The notes: generated from the sequence alone by a model not told the origin. A stretch of 40,886 nucleotides of DNA from SAR116 cluster bacterium AG-426-A06 (GCA_003210115.1 QCNM01000005.1:1-40886), one strand, 5' to 3'; shown: positions 16,741 to 26,143, numbered from the stretch's first letter. Numbers and translations are program-made.

Positions 16741-17358
16741 ATGATGTTTTCTTTAAATCAAATTAAACAATGTATTGAAAATTGTAAAATTGCTGGAGAT
16801 ACAGAAAGAGATAGCAAAAAACTCATGTTAGCAGCAGTCATGATAATTTTTTCAATAGACAACCTTAAGAATAAGAACCAATTAATTATAATTAAAAAGA
16901 AAAATAATCTTAGAAAACACTCTGGTCAAATTGCTTTTCCAGGAGGAAAAAAAGAGAGTTTTGATAATAATTTGAAAACAACTGCATTAAGAGAAACTCA
17001 CGAAGAAGTTAATTTAAAGAATTCAGATTTAGAAATTTTAGGAGAATTACCTTTTTTTTATACAGGAACAGGTTATAAAGTGAAACCAATAATTTCAAAA
17101 TTAAATGACAATGTCTTTTTAGAAGAAACATTAAAGCCTGATTTAAATGAAATAGAAAAAATTTTTATTGCTGATGCAGAAGAATTGTTAAGTCCTGTAA
17201 ATCACTTTAGAATTAAAGCACCTCAAAATTCATTGATGAACATGACTTGGAAAGTAAAATATAAAAATGAAAATATCTGGGGTTTAACAGCTAGATTATT
17301 AGTCACTTTATCAGCCGGATTTAACTTAAGGGAATATCCTCCATGCAACGATATATAA
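16741..17358 (+). CDS. NudL-type CoA diphosphatase (Nudix hydrolase)
   Basis: Nudix hydrolase (205 aa) of the CoA-pyrophosphatase subgroup, which cleaves CoA and its derivatives to phosphopantetheine and 3',5'-ADP. The subgroup marker LRKHSGQIAFPGG precedes a Nudix box ending ALRETHEEVNL, and TGTGYKVKPII follows as in NudL. The first half of the box (GGKKESFDNN) lacks the textbook Glu at the expected spacing, but the same shift occurs in NudL proteins. The downstream small membrane-protein gene overlaps its 3' end by 16 nt. Confidence 0.87.
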   Translation: MMFSLNQIKQCIENCKIAGDTERDSKKLMLAAVMIIFSIDNLKNKNQLIIIKKKNNLRKHSGQIAFPGGKKESFDNNLKTTALRETHEEVNLKNSDLEILGELPFFYTGTGYKVKPIISKLNDNVFLEETLKPDLNEIEKIFIADAEELLSPVNHFRIKAPQNSLMNMTWKVKYKNENIWGLTARLLVTLSAGFNLREYPPCNDI

Positions 17359-17591
17359 TAATTTTAATTTGTTTACTTGGATCAGCAGTAATTTTTTATT
17401 TATTAAGTAAAATTTTAAAAAGACTTAAAATAAAAAATGCAAATTATTTGGGATTATTAACAAGTGTTATTTTTTTTATAACAACAATTATATTTTCTTT
17501 TTTATATTTTGAGCCTCATAATAATATTACTCTTAAATATACCCCACCAAAAATTATTGATGGAAAAATTGAAAAGGGAAAATTTAAATAA
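17343..17591 (+). CDS. Small two-helix membrane protein, probably DUF6111 family
   Basis: An 82-aa protein with two transmembrane helices (IIILICLLGSAVIFYLL and LLTSVIFFITTIIFSFLYF) and a conserved-looking tail KYTPPKIIDGKIEKGKF. That tail and the position between a NudL-type Nudix gene and a CCA nucleotidyltransferase match what I recall of the alphaproteobacterial DUF6111 family; the assignment is from memory. It overlaps the Nudix gene by 16 nt and is followed 4 nt later by the CCA enzyme gene. Confidence 0.65.
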   Translation: MQRYIIILICLLGSAVIFYLLSKILKRLKIKNANYLGLLTSVIFFITTIIFSFLYFEPHNNITLKYTPPKIIDGKIEKGKFK

Positions 17592-17595
17592 ATAA

Positions 17596-18327
17596 ATGGA
17601 AAAAACTGTAATAAAGTCTATTAATTTATTTAGCCATATTAAAAATGATGATGTTTTTAAAATTTTTGATTTAGCGGAAAAAAATAAGTTCAATATATGG
17701 ATAGTTGGTGGCGCTATAAGAGATTTTTTCTTAAAAAAAAAAATAAATGATATAGACTTTGTTTTTGACATTAACCCTATAGAATTAGTTGATATTCTGA
17801 AAACTAATGAATTAGATTTTATTAGCTCATATATAAACTTTGGAGTGTTAATCATAAAATTAAATAATAAAGAATATACCCTTACATCACTACGAGAAGA
17901 TTTTAAACAAGATGGCAGATATACAAAAGTAAGATATTTGAAATCAATTAAGAAAGACTGTTTAAGAAGAGATTTAACCTTCAATGCTCTTTACATGGAT
18001 AGTAGCCAAAAAGTATATGATTTTAATAATGGATTAGAACACTTAGAGAATTCAAAAATAATTTTCATTGGTGATTTTAAGAAAAAGTGCCTGGAAGATA
18101 ATCTCCGTATTATACGTTTTATCAGATTTTGTTCATTATTTAAATCTCCAGTATATCCAAGTGAATATACGAGTTTTTTTTTAAAAAATAGAAATTTAAT
18201 CTCGAAACTGAAACATAAGAAAATATCTAATGAAATTGAAAAAGCTTTCAGTTATCACTATAAAGAAAATACTATATCAATATTAAAAATATTAAATATT
18301 GAAAGTTTTGTATTTGAAAAGTTTTGA
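17596..18327 (+). CDS. cca: CCA tRNA nucleotidyltransferase, C-terminally short
   Basis: Class II nucleotidyltransferase that adds or repairs the 3' CCA of tRNAs. Head-domain motifs are intact: GGAIRDFFLKKKINDIDFVFD with the GG-x-RD and DxD residues, YTLTSLREDF, and RRDLTFNALYMD. The neck motif EDNLRIIRFIRF is present. The protein ends at 243 aa, whereas alphaproteobacterial homologues are usually near 400, so the body and tail domains that clamp the tRNA acceptor arm are missing. hemF starts 58 nt downstream, leaving no room for a frameshifted C-terminus. This is either a minimal functional enzyme or a decaying one; the clean core favours function. Confidence 0.85.
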   Translation: MEKTVIKSINLFSHIKNDDVFKIFDLAEKNKFNIWIVGGAIRDFFLKKKINDIDFVFDINPIELVDILKTNELDFISSYINFGVLIIKLNNKEYTLTSLREDFKQDGRYTKVRYLKSIKKDCLRRDLTFNALYMDSSQKVYDFNNGLEHLENSKIIFIGDFKKKCLEDNLRIIRFIRFCSLFKSPVYPSEYTSFFLKNRNLISKLKHKKISNEIEKAFSYHYKENTISILKILNIESFVFEKF

Positions 18328-18385
18328 TTTTTGCTTCAAAAATGAAAATAGGTTAAATAATCTTCAAAACAGAAATTCATTTATA

Positions 18386-19324
18386 ATGATAAATAAAAAA
18401 AAGCTTATAGAAAATATTTTAAATCAACCTCCTATAAATCAAAACACAGAGATTGATAAGAAGAAAACTTTAGCTGAAAATTGGTTTGTTAATTTAAGAG
18501 ATCAAATTTGTAATGATTTTACAAAAATTGAGTACAATTTTAAAATAAAAAATAATAATTCTGAGAAAGTAACTGAGGTAAAATCTCCAATTTTTACACA
18601 AAAGAAATGGGATAGAGATGGAGGTGGTGGAGGGGTAATTTCTATTATGAAAGGGGATGTGTTTGAGAAAGTTGGCGTAAACATTTCTACGGTCTATGGA
18701 AAATTTTCAGATAAATTTAAGAGTCAGATCCCTGGTGCTGAAAAAACAGGTGATTTTTGGGCAAGTGGCATTTCTGTTGTCGCACATATGAATAATCCCT
18801 TTGTACCAGCAGCTCATATGAATACAAGGTTTTTAGTAACAGGTTTAGGTGAAAATAGAAAATTTTGGTTTGGAGGAGGATGTGATCTTACTCCAATGCT
18901 TCCAGATAAAAAATCTGCAATATTTTTTCATAAAAATTTAAAATCTATCTGCGATAAATATAATAAAGAATACTATGAAATCTATAAAAAATGGTGCGAC
19001 GATTACTTTTTTCTTCCCCATAGGAATGAGGCTAGAGGAGTGGGTGGAATTTTTTTTGATTATTTGAATACTTTTGAATGGGATATGGATTTTAATTTTG
19101 TAAAAGACGTAGGAAAAACCTTTTTAGAAACATATTCAAAAATTGTTGATGAAAGGGTTGATCAAAAATTTAATGATGAAGAAAAAAACATTCAATTGGT
19201 TAAAAGAGGAAGGTATGTCGAGTTTAATTTATTATATGACAGAGGTACTATTTTTGGACTCAATACAGGTGGTAATCCTGAGGCAATTTTAATGAGTTTA
19301 CCACCAAATGTTAAATGGGAATAA
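18386..19324 (+). CDS. hemF: Oxygen-dependent coproporphyrinogen III oxidase
   Basis: Heme-biosynthesis enzyme that oxidatively decarboxylates coproporphyrinogen III to protoporphyrinogen IX using O2. The 312-aa product from ATG 18386 fits the family (E. coli about 299 aa). Hallmarks include GGGGGVISIMKGDVFEKVGVN, HMNTRFLVTG, FGGGCDLTPMLP, HRNEARGVGGIFFDYL and YVEFNLLYDRGTIFGL. The ORF-track start at 18299 overlaps cca and adds unrelated residues. Its presence indicates aerobic heme synthesis, in line with the adjacent cytochrome bc1 operon. Confidence 0.95.
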   Translation: MINKKKLIENILNQPPINQNTEIDKKKTLAENWFVNLRDQICNDFTKIEYNFKIKNNNSEKVTEVKSPIFTQKKWDRDGGGGGVISIMKGDVFEKVGVNISTVYGKFSDKFKSQIPGAEKTGDFWASGISVVAHMNNPFVPAAHMNTRFLVTGLGENRKFWFGGGCDLTPMLPDKKSAIFFHKNLKSICDKYNKEYYEIYKKWCDDYFFLPHRNEARGVGGIFFDYLNTFEWDMDFNFVKDVGKTFLETYSKIVDERVDQKFNDEEKNIQLVKRGRYVEFNLLYDRGTIFGLNTGGNPEAILMSLPPNVKWE

Positions 19325-19329
19325 AAATT

Positions 19330-19348
19330 AAAAAATTCCAAATTTTTT
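19330..19348 (+). terminator. AT-only hairpin after hemF (weak terminator candidate)
   Basis: A perfect 8-bp inverted repeat, AAAAAATT-CCA-AATTTTTT, starts 5 nt after the hemF stop and ends in a T run. The stem has only A-T pairs, so a functional terminator is doubtful. Confidence 0.3.
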
Positions 19349-19401
19349 ACTAGAAAAAAATTTTATACGAGCTATATATATATTGTAAGGTATTTCAAAG
19401 A

Positions 19402-19938
19402 ATGACGAATAAAAAAACCCCTGATGATAAAAATAAGAGAGATTTTTTACAAGTCTCTACTTACGCTCTAGGTGCTGTTGGAGCAGCCTCTTTTGTATGG
19501 CCTTTAATAAATCAAATGAACCCAGCTGCAGACACTTTGGCATTAGCATCTACAGAAGTAGATTTAGAACAATTGGAAGAAGGTCAAGCCATCACAGTTA
19601 CATGGAGAGGTAAACCTGTATTTATTAGACATCGTACAAAAGAAGAAATAGCTTCAGCAAAGGATCAATTGTTAGATGGATTAAGAGATCCTCAAACAGA
19701 TGACGAACGTGTTCAAAATGAAAAGTATATTGTACTTGTGGGTGTTTGTACTCATCTAGGTTGTGTTCCACTTGGACAAAAATCAGGTGACGTTAAAGGT
19801 GAATATGGAGGTTGGTTTTGCCCATGTCACGGTTCACATTACGATCATTCTGGAAGAATCAGAAAAGGACCAGCACCAACAAACTTAGAGATACCGCAAT
19901 ACTCATTTTTGTCAGATACATTAATTAAAATAGGATAA
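19402..19938 (+). CDS. petA: Ubiquinol-cytochrome c reductase iron-sulfur subunit (Rieske)
   Basis: Rieske protein of the cytochrome bc1 complex (178 aa), which carries electrons from ubiquinol to cytochrome c1 at the periplasmic face. The 2Fe-2S ligands are in C116-T-H118-L-G-C121 and C140-P-C142-H143-G-S-H; C121 and C142 would form the stabilising disulfide. An N-terminal uncleaved anchor helix (TYALGAVGAASFVWPLI) follows KRDFLQVS, a Tat-like region lacking the full twin Arg. First gene of petABC; 24 nt separate it from petB. Confidence 0.97.
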   Translation: MTNKKTPDDKNKRDFLQVSTYALGAVGAASFVWPLINQMNPAADTLALASTEVDLEQLEEGQAITVTWRGKPVFIRHRTKEEIASAKDQLLDGLRDPQTDDERVQNEKYIVLVGVCTHLGCVPLGQKSGDVKGEYGGWFCPCHGSHYDHSGRIRKGPAPTNLEIPQYSFLSDTLIKIG

Positions 19939-19961
19939 GATTATTAGGAGCTTATTAAAAT

Positions 19962-21215
19962 ATGTCTAAACCAAAATTTAAAAACCCTGTAGTCAATTGG
20001 ATTGATTATAGACTACCAATATTTACATTTATGAATCATGAATTGAATGAATATCCAACACCCAAAAACCTGAATTACTTTTGGAACTTTGGTTCATTAG
20101 CTGGTATTACATTAGTTATAATGATTGTGACTGGTATTGTATTGTCAATGAATTACACAGCTCACATTGATTATGCTTTTGATTCGGTCGAAAGAATAAT
20201 GCGTGATGTAAATCATGGTTGGTTGCTAAGATATATTCATATGAATGGAGCTAGTTTTTTCTTCATTGTAGTTTATATCCATATATTCAGAGGGCTCTAC
20301 TATGGTTCTTATAAAGCACCAAGGGAGATATTGTGGATACTTGGAGTTTTAATACTACTACTAATGATGGCTACTGCTTTTATGGGATACGTTTTACCAT
20401 GGGGTCAAATGAGTTTTTGGGGAGCAACTGTTATAACGAACTTATTTTCGGCTATACCATTAGTAGGCGAAAGTATAGTAACGTGGTTGTGGGGAGGATT
20501 TTCAGTCGATAATCCAACGCTAAATAGATTTTTTTCACTACACTTTGTTTTACCATTTGTAATCGTTGGTGTTGTTATTCTCCATCTAGTAGCACTTCAT
20601 AGATTTGGTTCAAACAATCCTATTGGAATAGATGTACAAGGAAAACAAGATACAATTCCATTTCACCCATACTACACTATCAAAGATTTGTTTGGATTAT
20701 CTGTCTTTGCTACTATTTTTGCAGCTGCAGTTTTCTTTTTTCCCAATTTCATGGGTCATCCTGATAATTACATACCAGCCAATCCAATGGTAACACCTGC
20801 GCATATTGTACCTGAATGGTATTTCCTACCTTTTTATGCTATTTTAAGAGCTATTCCTGATAAGCTTGGTGGTGTTTTATTTATGTTTGGTGCAATAATG
20901 GTCTTATTTGTATTACCATGGTTAGATAAATCTTCTGTTAGATCTAGTCAATTTAGGCCTTTATATAAACTATTTTTCTGGTTTTTAGTAATTGATTGTA
21001 TCGCACTTGGGTATTTAGGAGCAATGCCTGCTGAAGGTATTTATGTTGTATTATCTAGATTAGCGACTGCGTATTACTTTTTTCACTTTTTAATTATTCT
21101 TCCTTTGCTTCCAAAAATAGAGAGCACAAGGCCACTTCCAATATCGATTTCGACACCCATTATTACAGCTTCCAGTAACGCAAGTACGGTGATGGCGATG
21201 AGAGAGAAGAAATAA
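19962..21215 (+). CDS. petB: Cytochrome b of the bc1 complex
   Basis: Membrane diheme cytochrome b (417 aa) that oxidises and reduces quinone at the Qo and Qi sites. Heme-ligand histidines are in [17 protein letters not shown]...YIHIFRG and [23 protein letters not shown]. The Qo motif [13 protein letters not shown] is intact, and the full eight-helix length is present in one chain (not split as in b6f). An AGGAG-like Shine-Dalgarno sequence precedes ATG 19962, and the petC start codon directly abuts its stop. Confidence 0.97.
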   Translation: MSKPKFKNPVVNWIDYRLPIFTFMNHELNEYPTPKNLNYFWNFGSLAGITLVIMIVTGIVLSMNYTAHIDYAFDSVERIMRDVNHGWLLRYIHMNGASFFFIVVYIHIFRGLYYGSYKAPREILWILGVLILLLMMATAFMGYVLPWGQMSFWGATVITNLFSAIPLVGESIVTWLWGGFSVDNPTLNRFFSLHFVLPFVIVGVVILHLVALHRFGSNNPIGIDVQGKQDTIPFHPYYTIKDLFGLSVFATIFAAAVFFFPNFMGHPDNYIPANPMVTPAHIVPEWYFLPFYAILRAIPDKLGGVLFMFGAIMVLFVLPWLDKSSVRSSQFRPLYKLFFWFLVIDCIALGYLGAMPAEGIYVVLSRLATAYYFFHFLIILPLLPKIESTRPLPISISTPIITASSNASTVMAMREKK

Positions 21216-21992
21216 ATGAGGTTTAGTAAATTAGTATTATACTTTTTAATCTTATTTAATTTTTTTCTTAGTAAATTAGCTTTATCTGCGGGTAAAGCTA
21301 TTGAGTACCCAGACAAAAATTGGTCTTTCTCAAGTATATTCGGAACATTTGACAAAGCTTCAGCTCAAAGGGGTTTTCAAGTTTATAAAGAAGTTTGTGC
21401 TGGATGTCATGGAATGAGATTAATCTCTTATAGAAACTTAGCCGCTTTGGGATATAATCAAGATGAATTAAAAGCGATTGCCTCACAATTTGAAATAACT
21501 GATGGTCCTAATGATGACGGAGAATTTTTCACTAGACCTGGAAGACCGAGTGATAAATTTGCTTCGCCATATCCTAATAAAAAAGCGGCAATTGCAGCAA
21601 ATGGTGGAGCTTATCCTCCAGATTTATCATTAATAATCAAAGCTAGGCCAAACGGTGCAAATTATTTACATGCTCTTTTGAGTGGATATATAGAACCTCC
21701 AAAAAACATGAAAGTCCCAGAAGGTATGTATTATAATAAATTTTATTCTGGCAATCTAATAGCGATGCCTCAACCTCTTTACGAAGATGGAATTGAGTAC
21801 TTAGATGGTACTAAAGCTTCTCCAGATCAGATGGCTATTGATGTAACAACATTTTTAGCTTGGGCCTCAGAGCCTGAACTAGAGGAAAGAAAACAATTAG
21901 GAATAACTGTTATATTATTTTTGATCGTTTTTTCGATATTGTCTTATTTTTCTATGAGACAAATTTGGGCACCAATTAAAAATAAGAACTAA
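21216..21992 (+). CDS. petC: Cytochrome c1
   Basis: Membrane-anchored c-type cytochrome (258 aa) that passes electrons from the Rieske centre to soluble cytochrome c. It has a cleavable signal peptide (LVLYFLILFNFFLSKLALSA), one heme-attachment motif C61-A-G-C64-H65, the Met-ligand region NLIAMPQPL, and a C-terminal anchor helix (LGITVILFLIVFSILSYF). It is a separate gene, not fused to cytochrome b. ATG 21216 follows the petB TAA without a gap. Its last bases overlap the convergent dienelactone hydrolase gene by 4 nt. Confidence 0.96.
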   Translation: MRFSKLVLYFLILFNFFLSKLALSAGKAIEYPDKNWSFSSIFGTFDKASAQRGFQVYKEVCAGCHGMRLISYRNLAALGYNQDELKAIASQFEITDGPNDDGEFFTRPGRPSDKFASPYPNKKAAIAANGGAYPPDLSLIIKARPNGANYLHALLSGYIEPPKNMKVPEGMYYNKFYSGNLIAMPQPLYEDGIEYLDGTKASPDQMAIDVTTFLAWASEPELEERKQLGITVILFLIVFSILSYFSMRQIWAPIKNKN

Positions 21993-22651
21993 ATTAAGTT
22001 TTTGTTTAAAAACCCGACTGTTCTTTCAAATGCAATCCTTGAACAAACTTCATTGTATTGAGATCTATGGTCGCAATTAAATCCATGGTCAGCTGGATAA
22101 GTAAATAATTTAATGTCAGGATTTTTATTTTTAAATTTAAGAACGTCATCAATAGGGATGCCAGCATCTAACTCGCCAAAATGACACATAGAGGGACATT
22201 TTGTAGTTAATTTAGACGTAGGTATATCTCCACCATAATAAGCAATTGAACAGTTTATATTTGTTAATTCACATCCAGATCTATAAGCTAAAGAACCACC
22301 CCAACAATAACCTACAACGCCAACTTTTCCTGCTGATTTTACATATTCAACTGAGGATTTGATTTCATTCAAAGATAATAAATTATATTTCTCTTTTAGA
22401 ATTCTTCCTTTACTAATATCATTTTTTGTGTAATCAAGTTCTATATTCTTGCCTTCTCGATCAAATAGTGAGGGAGCAATAGTTAAATAACCTTCTTTCA
22501 TAAATTTTTTACAAACTTCACGTATATGTTCATTTACACCAAATATTTCCTGAATTACAACTAACCCTCCTTTTGGTTTAGTGTCTGGACGTGAAATAAA
22601 AGCATTAAAATTATGATTATCTAGAGTTTTTAATTCTATAGTTTCGTTCAT
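21989..22651 (-). CDS. Dienelactone hydrolase family protein
   Basis: A cytosolic alpha/beta hydrolase (220 aa) of the dienelactone hydrolase family. Its nucleophile is cysteine, in GYCWGGS, rather than serine, which is diagnostic. The acid is in HFGELDAGIP and the catalytic His in YPADHGFNCDH. Family members hydrolyse dienelactone or other lactones, but no aromatic-degradation genes are nearby, so the real substrate is unknown. It lies 12 nt after ychF on the same strand and may share its transcript. Confidence 0.88.
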   Translation of the reverse strand: MNETIELKTLDNHNFNAFISRPDTKPKGGLVVIQEIFGVNEHIREVCKKFMKEGYLTIAPSLFDREGKNIELDYTKNDISKGRILKEKYNLLSLNEIKSSVEYVKSAGKVGVVGYCWGGSLAYRSGCELTNINCSIAYYGGDIPTSKLTTKCPSMCHFGELDAGIPIDDVLKFKNKNPDIKLFTYPADHGFNCDHRSQYNEVCSRIAFERTVGFLNKNLI

Positions 22652-22663
22652 TTTTCTCTCACC

Positions 22664-23764
22664 TTAAACATTAAATCTAAAATTGAAAATGTCACCATCT
22701 TTAACTATATAATCTGCACCTTCAATCCTTAATTTTCCAGCTTCCTTTGCTCCAGCTTCACCTTGGCAATTTAAGTAATCAATAGTTGAAATAGTCTCAG
22801 CTCTTATAAATCCTTTTTCTATATCTGTATGAATTTTACCTGCAGCCTTAGAAGCTTGTATGCCTTTTTCAATAGTCCACGCCCTTGCTTCTTTAGGACC
22901 AATTGTAAAAAAAGTGATCAATTCAAGAAGAGTGTAGCCAGCTTTTATTAATCTTGACAAACCTGTTTCTGAAATTCCTAGATCCTTTATAAATTCAATT
23001 TTATCATCATCATCTAATTGTGAGATTTCATATTCGATTAACGTTGAAATATAAATTATTTTATTGTTTTTATTGACAAATTTGGTTTCTAGTTCTTTGG
23101 TAAAATTGTTGCCGTTTGATAAATCATTCTCTGAAACATTACAAACAAAAAGTTCTGGTTTTGATGTTATTAAAAACAATTTTTTTATAATTTCTTTTTC
23201 TTTCTCATTTATATCTAATAATTCATTTATTTTTTTTCCATCAGATAGAGCTTTATAAAGTTTTTCCATTACACCATATTGGTATTTTAATTCTTTATCT
23301 TCTGTGCGTATTTTCTTTTTAAGATTATTCATTTGTTTTTCTAAGCTATTTAAATCTGAAAGTATGAGCTCTGTATCAATTATTTCCTTATCTGAAATTG
23401 GGTCTATAATATTATTGACATGCGTAATTTCTTTGTCTTCGAAACATCTTAAAACATGTAATATAGCATCAACTTCTCTAATATGTGATAAAAACTGATT
23501 TCCAAGCCCTTCCCCTTTACTAGCTCCTTTAACTAAACCAGCAATATCTACAAATTGAATTTGAGTAGGAATTATATTTTTTGATTCTGCAATTTTTGCT
23601 AATTTATCTAGTCTATCATCTGGGACTATTACATTACCTACATTTGGTTCTATAGTGCAAAATGGATAATTTGCAGCCTCAGCTGATGTTGTTTGAGTTA
23701 ATGCATTAAACAAAGTTGATTTTCCAACATTTGGTAATCCAACAATTCCACATTTAAATCCCAT
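22664..23764 (-). CDS. ychF: Ribosome-binding ATPase YchF (OBG family)
   Basis: A conserved P-loop NTPase (366 aa) that binds the ribosome and, unlike other OBG proteins, prefers ATP. The P-loop is GLPNVGKST (residues 8-16), and the G3 region is FVDIAGLVKGASKGEGLGNQFL. Where GTP-specific relatives have NKxD, this protein has NVSEND, consistent with ATP preference. A coiled-coil insertion (LEKQMNNLKKKIRTEDKELK) and the C-terminal TGS domain (TFFTIGPKEARAWTIEKG) are complete. It lies in the standard prs-rplY-pth-ychF order. Confidence 0.96.
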   Translation of the reverse strand: MGFKCGIVGLPNVGKSTLFNALTQTTSAEAANYPFCTIEPNVGNVIVPDDRLDKLAKIAESKNIIPTQIQFVDIAGLVKGASKGEGLGNQFLSHIREVDAILHVLRCFEDKEITHVNNIIDPISDKEIIDTELILSDLNSLEKQMNNLKKKIRTEDKELKYQYGVMEKLYKALSDGKKINELLDINEKEKEIIKKLFLITSKPELFVCNVSENDLSNGNNFTKELETKFVNKNNKIIYISTLIEYEISQLDDDDKIEFIKDLGISETGLSRLIKAGYTLLELITFFTIGPKEARAWTIEKGIQASKAAGKIHTDIEKGFIRAETISTIDYLNCQGEAGAKEAGKLRIEGADYIVKDGDIFNFRFNV

Positions 23765-23782
23765 TTATAAGCCTTAAAAAAA

Positions 23783-24355
23783 TTATTTATTATTATTAAA
23801 ACATTCAAATTCTTTTGAAATGAGATTTACTAAATTCTGTGATATAAAACTTAAATTTTTTTGTATTATATTTTCTTTTTCAATTTCAGTAAAGTCAGTT
23901 AAAACCCATTTCGAAACAATATGGCTTTTGTTTTCTATTCTGTCAACAAAAGGTCTGTCAACTCCCATTCTAATTCTGTGGTATGATGTTCCTATAAAAT
24001 TGTCTATGGATTTTAGACCGTTATGCCCATTATGGCCACCACCTTTTTTAACTTTAATTTCACCTAATTTCAGATCTATTTCATCGTGAAAAACAAATAC
24101 ATTATCTATATCAATATTATAAAAAGATTTTATTTCTAATACACTTTCACCAGATAAATTCATATAAGTAGTTGGTTTTAGCAATATAACTTTATATGAT
24201 TCAATTAAACCTACGGTAAAAGAAGATTTAGTTTTTTTTTTAAAACTAGGTAACTCATAATTTTTTGCTAAATGATCAATGACCATATAGCCAATGTTAT
24301 GTCTATTATAGTAATATTTTGTACCTGGGTTACCTAATCCAACTAAAAGATACAT
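23783..24355 (-). CDS. pth: Peptidyl-tRNA hydrolase
   Basis: Essential recycling enzyme that frees tRNA from prematurely released peptidyl-tRNA (190 aa, normal length). The catalytic His19 is in YNRHNIGY after LLVGLGNPG. KPTTYMNLSGE, HDEIDLKLGEIKVKKGGGHNGHNGLKSI and YHRIRMGVDRP are the other family signatures. Neighbours rplY (upstream) and ychF (18 nt downstream) are the common bacterial arrangement. Confidence 0.96.
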   Translation of the reverse strand: MYLLVGLGNPGTKYYYNRHNIGYMVIDHLAKNYELPSFKKKTKSSFTVGLIESYKVILLKPTTYMNLSGESVLEIKSFYNIDIDNVFVFHDEIDLKLGEIKVKKGGGHNGHNGLKSIDNFIGTSYHRIRMGVDRPFVDRIENKSHIVSKWVLTDFTEIEKENIIQKNLSFISQNLVNLISKEFECFNNNK

Positions 24356-24364
24356 ATATGTATA

Positions 24365-25018
24365 CTATTCTTCTTTTTTATCCTCAGTTTTCTCTTCAGT
24401 TTCCTCTGTTGACTGCTCATCAGTTGTTTCATCTTCGTCAGCATCAGACATTCCGCCTCTTGGGGCAGCGATAGTAGCAACTGTAAAATCACGATCTGTT
24501 ATTGTTGGCGTGCAGTTTTCAGGTAAACTTATAGAGCTAATATGTATAGTATCACCAACATTCAGACCTTCTAAATCAACAGTAATTTTTTCTGGGATAG
24601 CTGTAGCTGGACAATTTAACTCAACTTGTGATCTTACTACATTCAAAACCCCACCAAATTTTATGCCGTTACATTTATCTTCATTTATAAACTCAACAGT
24701 AATACCCACATTGACATAAGATTTGTCAGTAACTCTTAAAAAATCAATATGTAAAGTATCTTCCGTCACTGGATGAAATTGGATATCTCTTGGTAAAACA
24801 AAGTGTTTTCCGTCATTGGTTTCAATATTAAAAAGTTGTCCAAAAATGCCAGGTTTTTGCATTAAAAAATACCATTCTTTTTTTTCTAAAGAAATTGGTA
24901 TTGGTTTTTCCTTATTACCATAAATAACAGCTGGTATAAGATTATTTTTTCTAGCAAATCTGGCAGGCCCCTTACCAACCTTGTCTCTTAGATTTGCTTT
25001 TAAATCAATTGCTTCCAT
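24365..25018 (-). CDS. rplY: 50S ribosomal protein L25, general stress protein Ctc form
   Basis: Long (TL5/Ctc-type) L25 that binds 5S rRNA; 217 aa. The N-terminal 5S-binding domain (RDKVGKGPARFARKNNLIPAVIYG) is followed by the C-terminal Ctc beta domain (ELNCPATAIPEKITVDLEGLNVGDTIHI). A low-complexity acidic tail rich in Glu, Asp and Thr closes the protein, as is common in alphaproteobacteria. A GGAG lies 10 nt before the ATG. Confidence 0.95.
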   Translation of the reverse strand: MEAIDLKANLRDKVGKGPARFARKNNLIPAVIYGNKEKPIPISLEKKEWYFLMQKPGIFGQLFNIETNDGKHFVLPRDIQFHPVTEDTLHIDFLRVTDKSYVNVGITVEFINEDKCNGIKFGGVLNVVRSQVELNCPATAIPEKITVDLEGLNVGDTIHISSISLPENCTPTITDRDFTVATIAAPRGGMSDADEDETTDEQSTEETEEKTEDKKEE

Positions 25019-25044
25019 TTTCTAAAAACTCCATAAATAATTAA

Positions 25045-25062
25045 TTGCCTTCAGGGGTGCAA
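25045..25062 (-). promoter_or_regulatory. Possible small hairpin in the rplY leader
   Basis: On the minus strand, TTGCACCCCTGAAGGCAA can fold as a TTGC/GCAA stem with an extra C-G pair and a bulged A. It is the only G+C-rich patch in an AT-rich leader. It might be an autoregulatory element or part of a processing site; the stem is short, so evidence is weak. Confidence 0.2.
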
Positions 25063-25113
25063 TAAGTAAGAATTAATAACCTTTTATTATTAAAATGAAA
25101 AGAAAAATATTAA

Positions 25114-26046
25114 TTAATCAAACAAACTTGATACTGAAGATTCTGTATGTACTCTTCTTATAGCTTCCCCAAGTATAGTTGCTATCGAAATTTGTCTAAT
25201 ATTTGATGCTAATTTGATTGGCTCAGTTGCTTGAATAGAGTCAGTTGTAACTAAATTTTTCAAAGGTGAATTAAGGACCCTAGACACCGCAGATCCTGAC
25301 AGCACACCATGTGTCACATATGCATCAACAGAAATTGCTCCAGCTGAAACTAAAGCTTGAGCTGCATTACATAATGTGCCACCAGAATCAACAATATCAT
25401 CAACTAAAATACAATGATGTTTAGATACATCACCTATTATATTCATAACTTCAGATGCACCAGGTTTTTCTCTTCTTTTATCAATAATTGCAAGTCCAGC
25501 ATTAATTCTTCTTGCTATAGCTCTTGCTCTTAATACTCCTCCAACATCTGGGGAAACAACTATAGTGGGGACATCTGAATATTTATCTTTAATATCTTTA
25601 GCAAAAACTGGTGCTGTAAAAAGATTATCTGTGGGAATATCAAAAAAGCCTTGTATTTGTCCTGCATGCAAATCCATTGTAAGAACTCTATCTGCACCAG
25701 CTGAAGTTATTAAGTTAGCTACAAGTTTTGCAGAAATTGGTGTTCTTGGACCTGACTTTCTATCCTGTCTCGCATAGCCAAAATAAGGAATTACAGCCGT
25801 TATTCTTTTTGCACTTGCTCTTCTTAATGCGTCTAATGTAACTAGTAATTCCATTAAATTATCATTTGCAGGATATGAGGTTGATTGTATGACAAACATA
25901 TCTTCACCTCTAACGTTTTCCTTGACCTCAACAAAAACTTCCATATCAGAGAATCTTTTAACTTCTGCATCCACAAGTTTTAAATTTAATTCTTTTGAGA
26001 TTGAATCAGCTAAGGGCAAATTTGAATTACAAGAAAGTATTTTCAT
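25114..26046 (-). CDS. prs: Ribose-phosphate pyrophosphokinase
   Basis: PRPP synthetase (310 aa), making phosphoribosyl pyrophosphate for nucleotides, His and Trp. Motifs visible are [20 protein letters not shown] (flexible ATP loop), the metal-binding [26 protein letters not shown], and the PRPP-binding loop [13 protein letters not shown]. The ORF track begins at a TTG (26052); ATG 26046 has AAGG at 7 nt and gives the standard N-terminus [13 protein letters not shown], so it is preferred. It heads the prs-rplY-pth-ychF group. Confidence 0.96.
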   Translation of the reverse strand: MKILSCNSNLPLADSISKELNLKLVDAEVKRFSDMEVFVEVKENVRGEDMFVIQSTSYPANDNLMELLVTLDALRRASAKRITAVIPYFGYARQDRKSGPRTPISAKLVANLITSAGADRVLTMDLHAGQIQGFFDIPTDNLFTAPVFAKDIKDKYSDVPTIVVSPDVGGVLRARAIARRINAGLAIIDKRREKPGASEVMNIIGDVSKHHCILVDDIVDSGGTLCNAAQALVSAGAISVDAYVTHGVLSGSAVSRVLNSPLKNLVTTDSIQATEPIKLASNIRQISIATILGEAIRRVHTESSVSSLFD

Positions 26047-26071
26047 GAACAAACCTTAAAGCAAAATTCTC

Positions 26072-26099
26072 TATATAAATAACATAATGAAACTACCAA
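26072..26099 (-). promoter_or_regulatory. Candidate prs promoter
   Basis: On the minus strand, TTGGTA (26094-26099) and TATATA (26072-26077) are separated by 16 nt, about 25 nt before the prs ATG. The position, in the gap between pgeF and prs, is plausible. Confidence 0.4.
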
Positions 26100-26143
26100 T
26101 AATTATTAAGAAAATAAAGATAATTAAATGTGGCATGATAAAT

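Noticed and set aside
17502-17984. 160-aa minus-strand ORF across the small membrane protein and cca
   Set aside because: It overlaps two supported plus-strand genes, is low complexity (Phe/Ser/Leu-rich), and has no motif.
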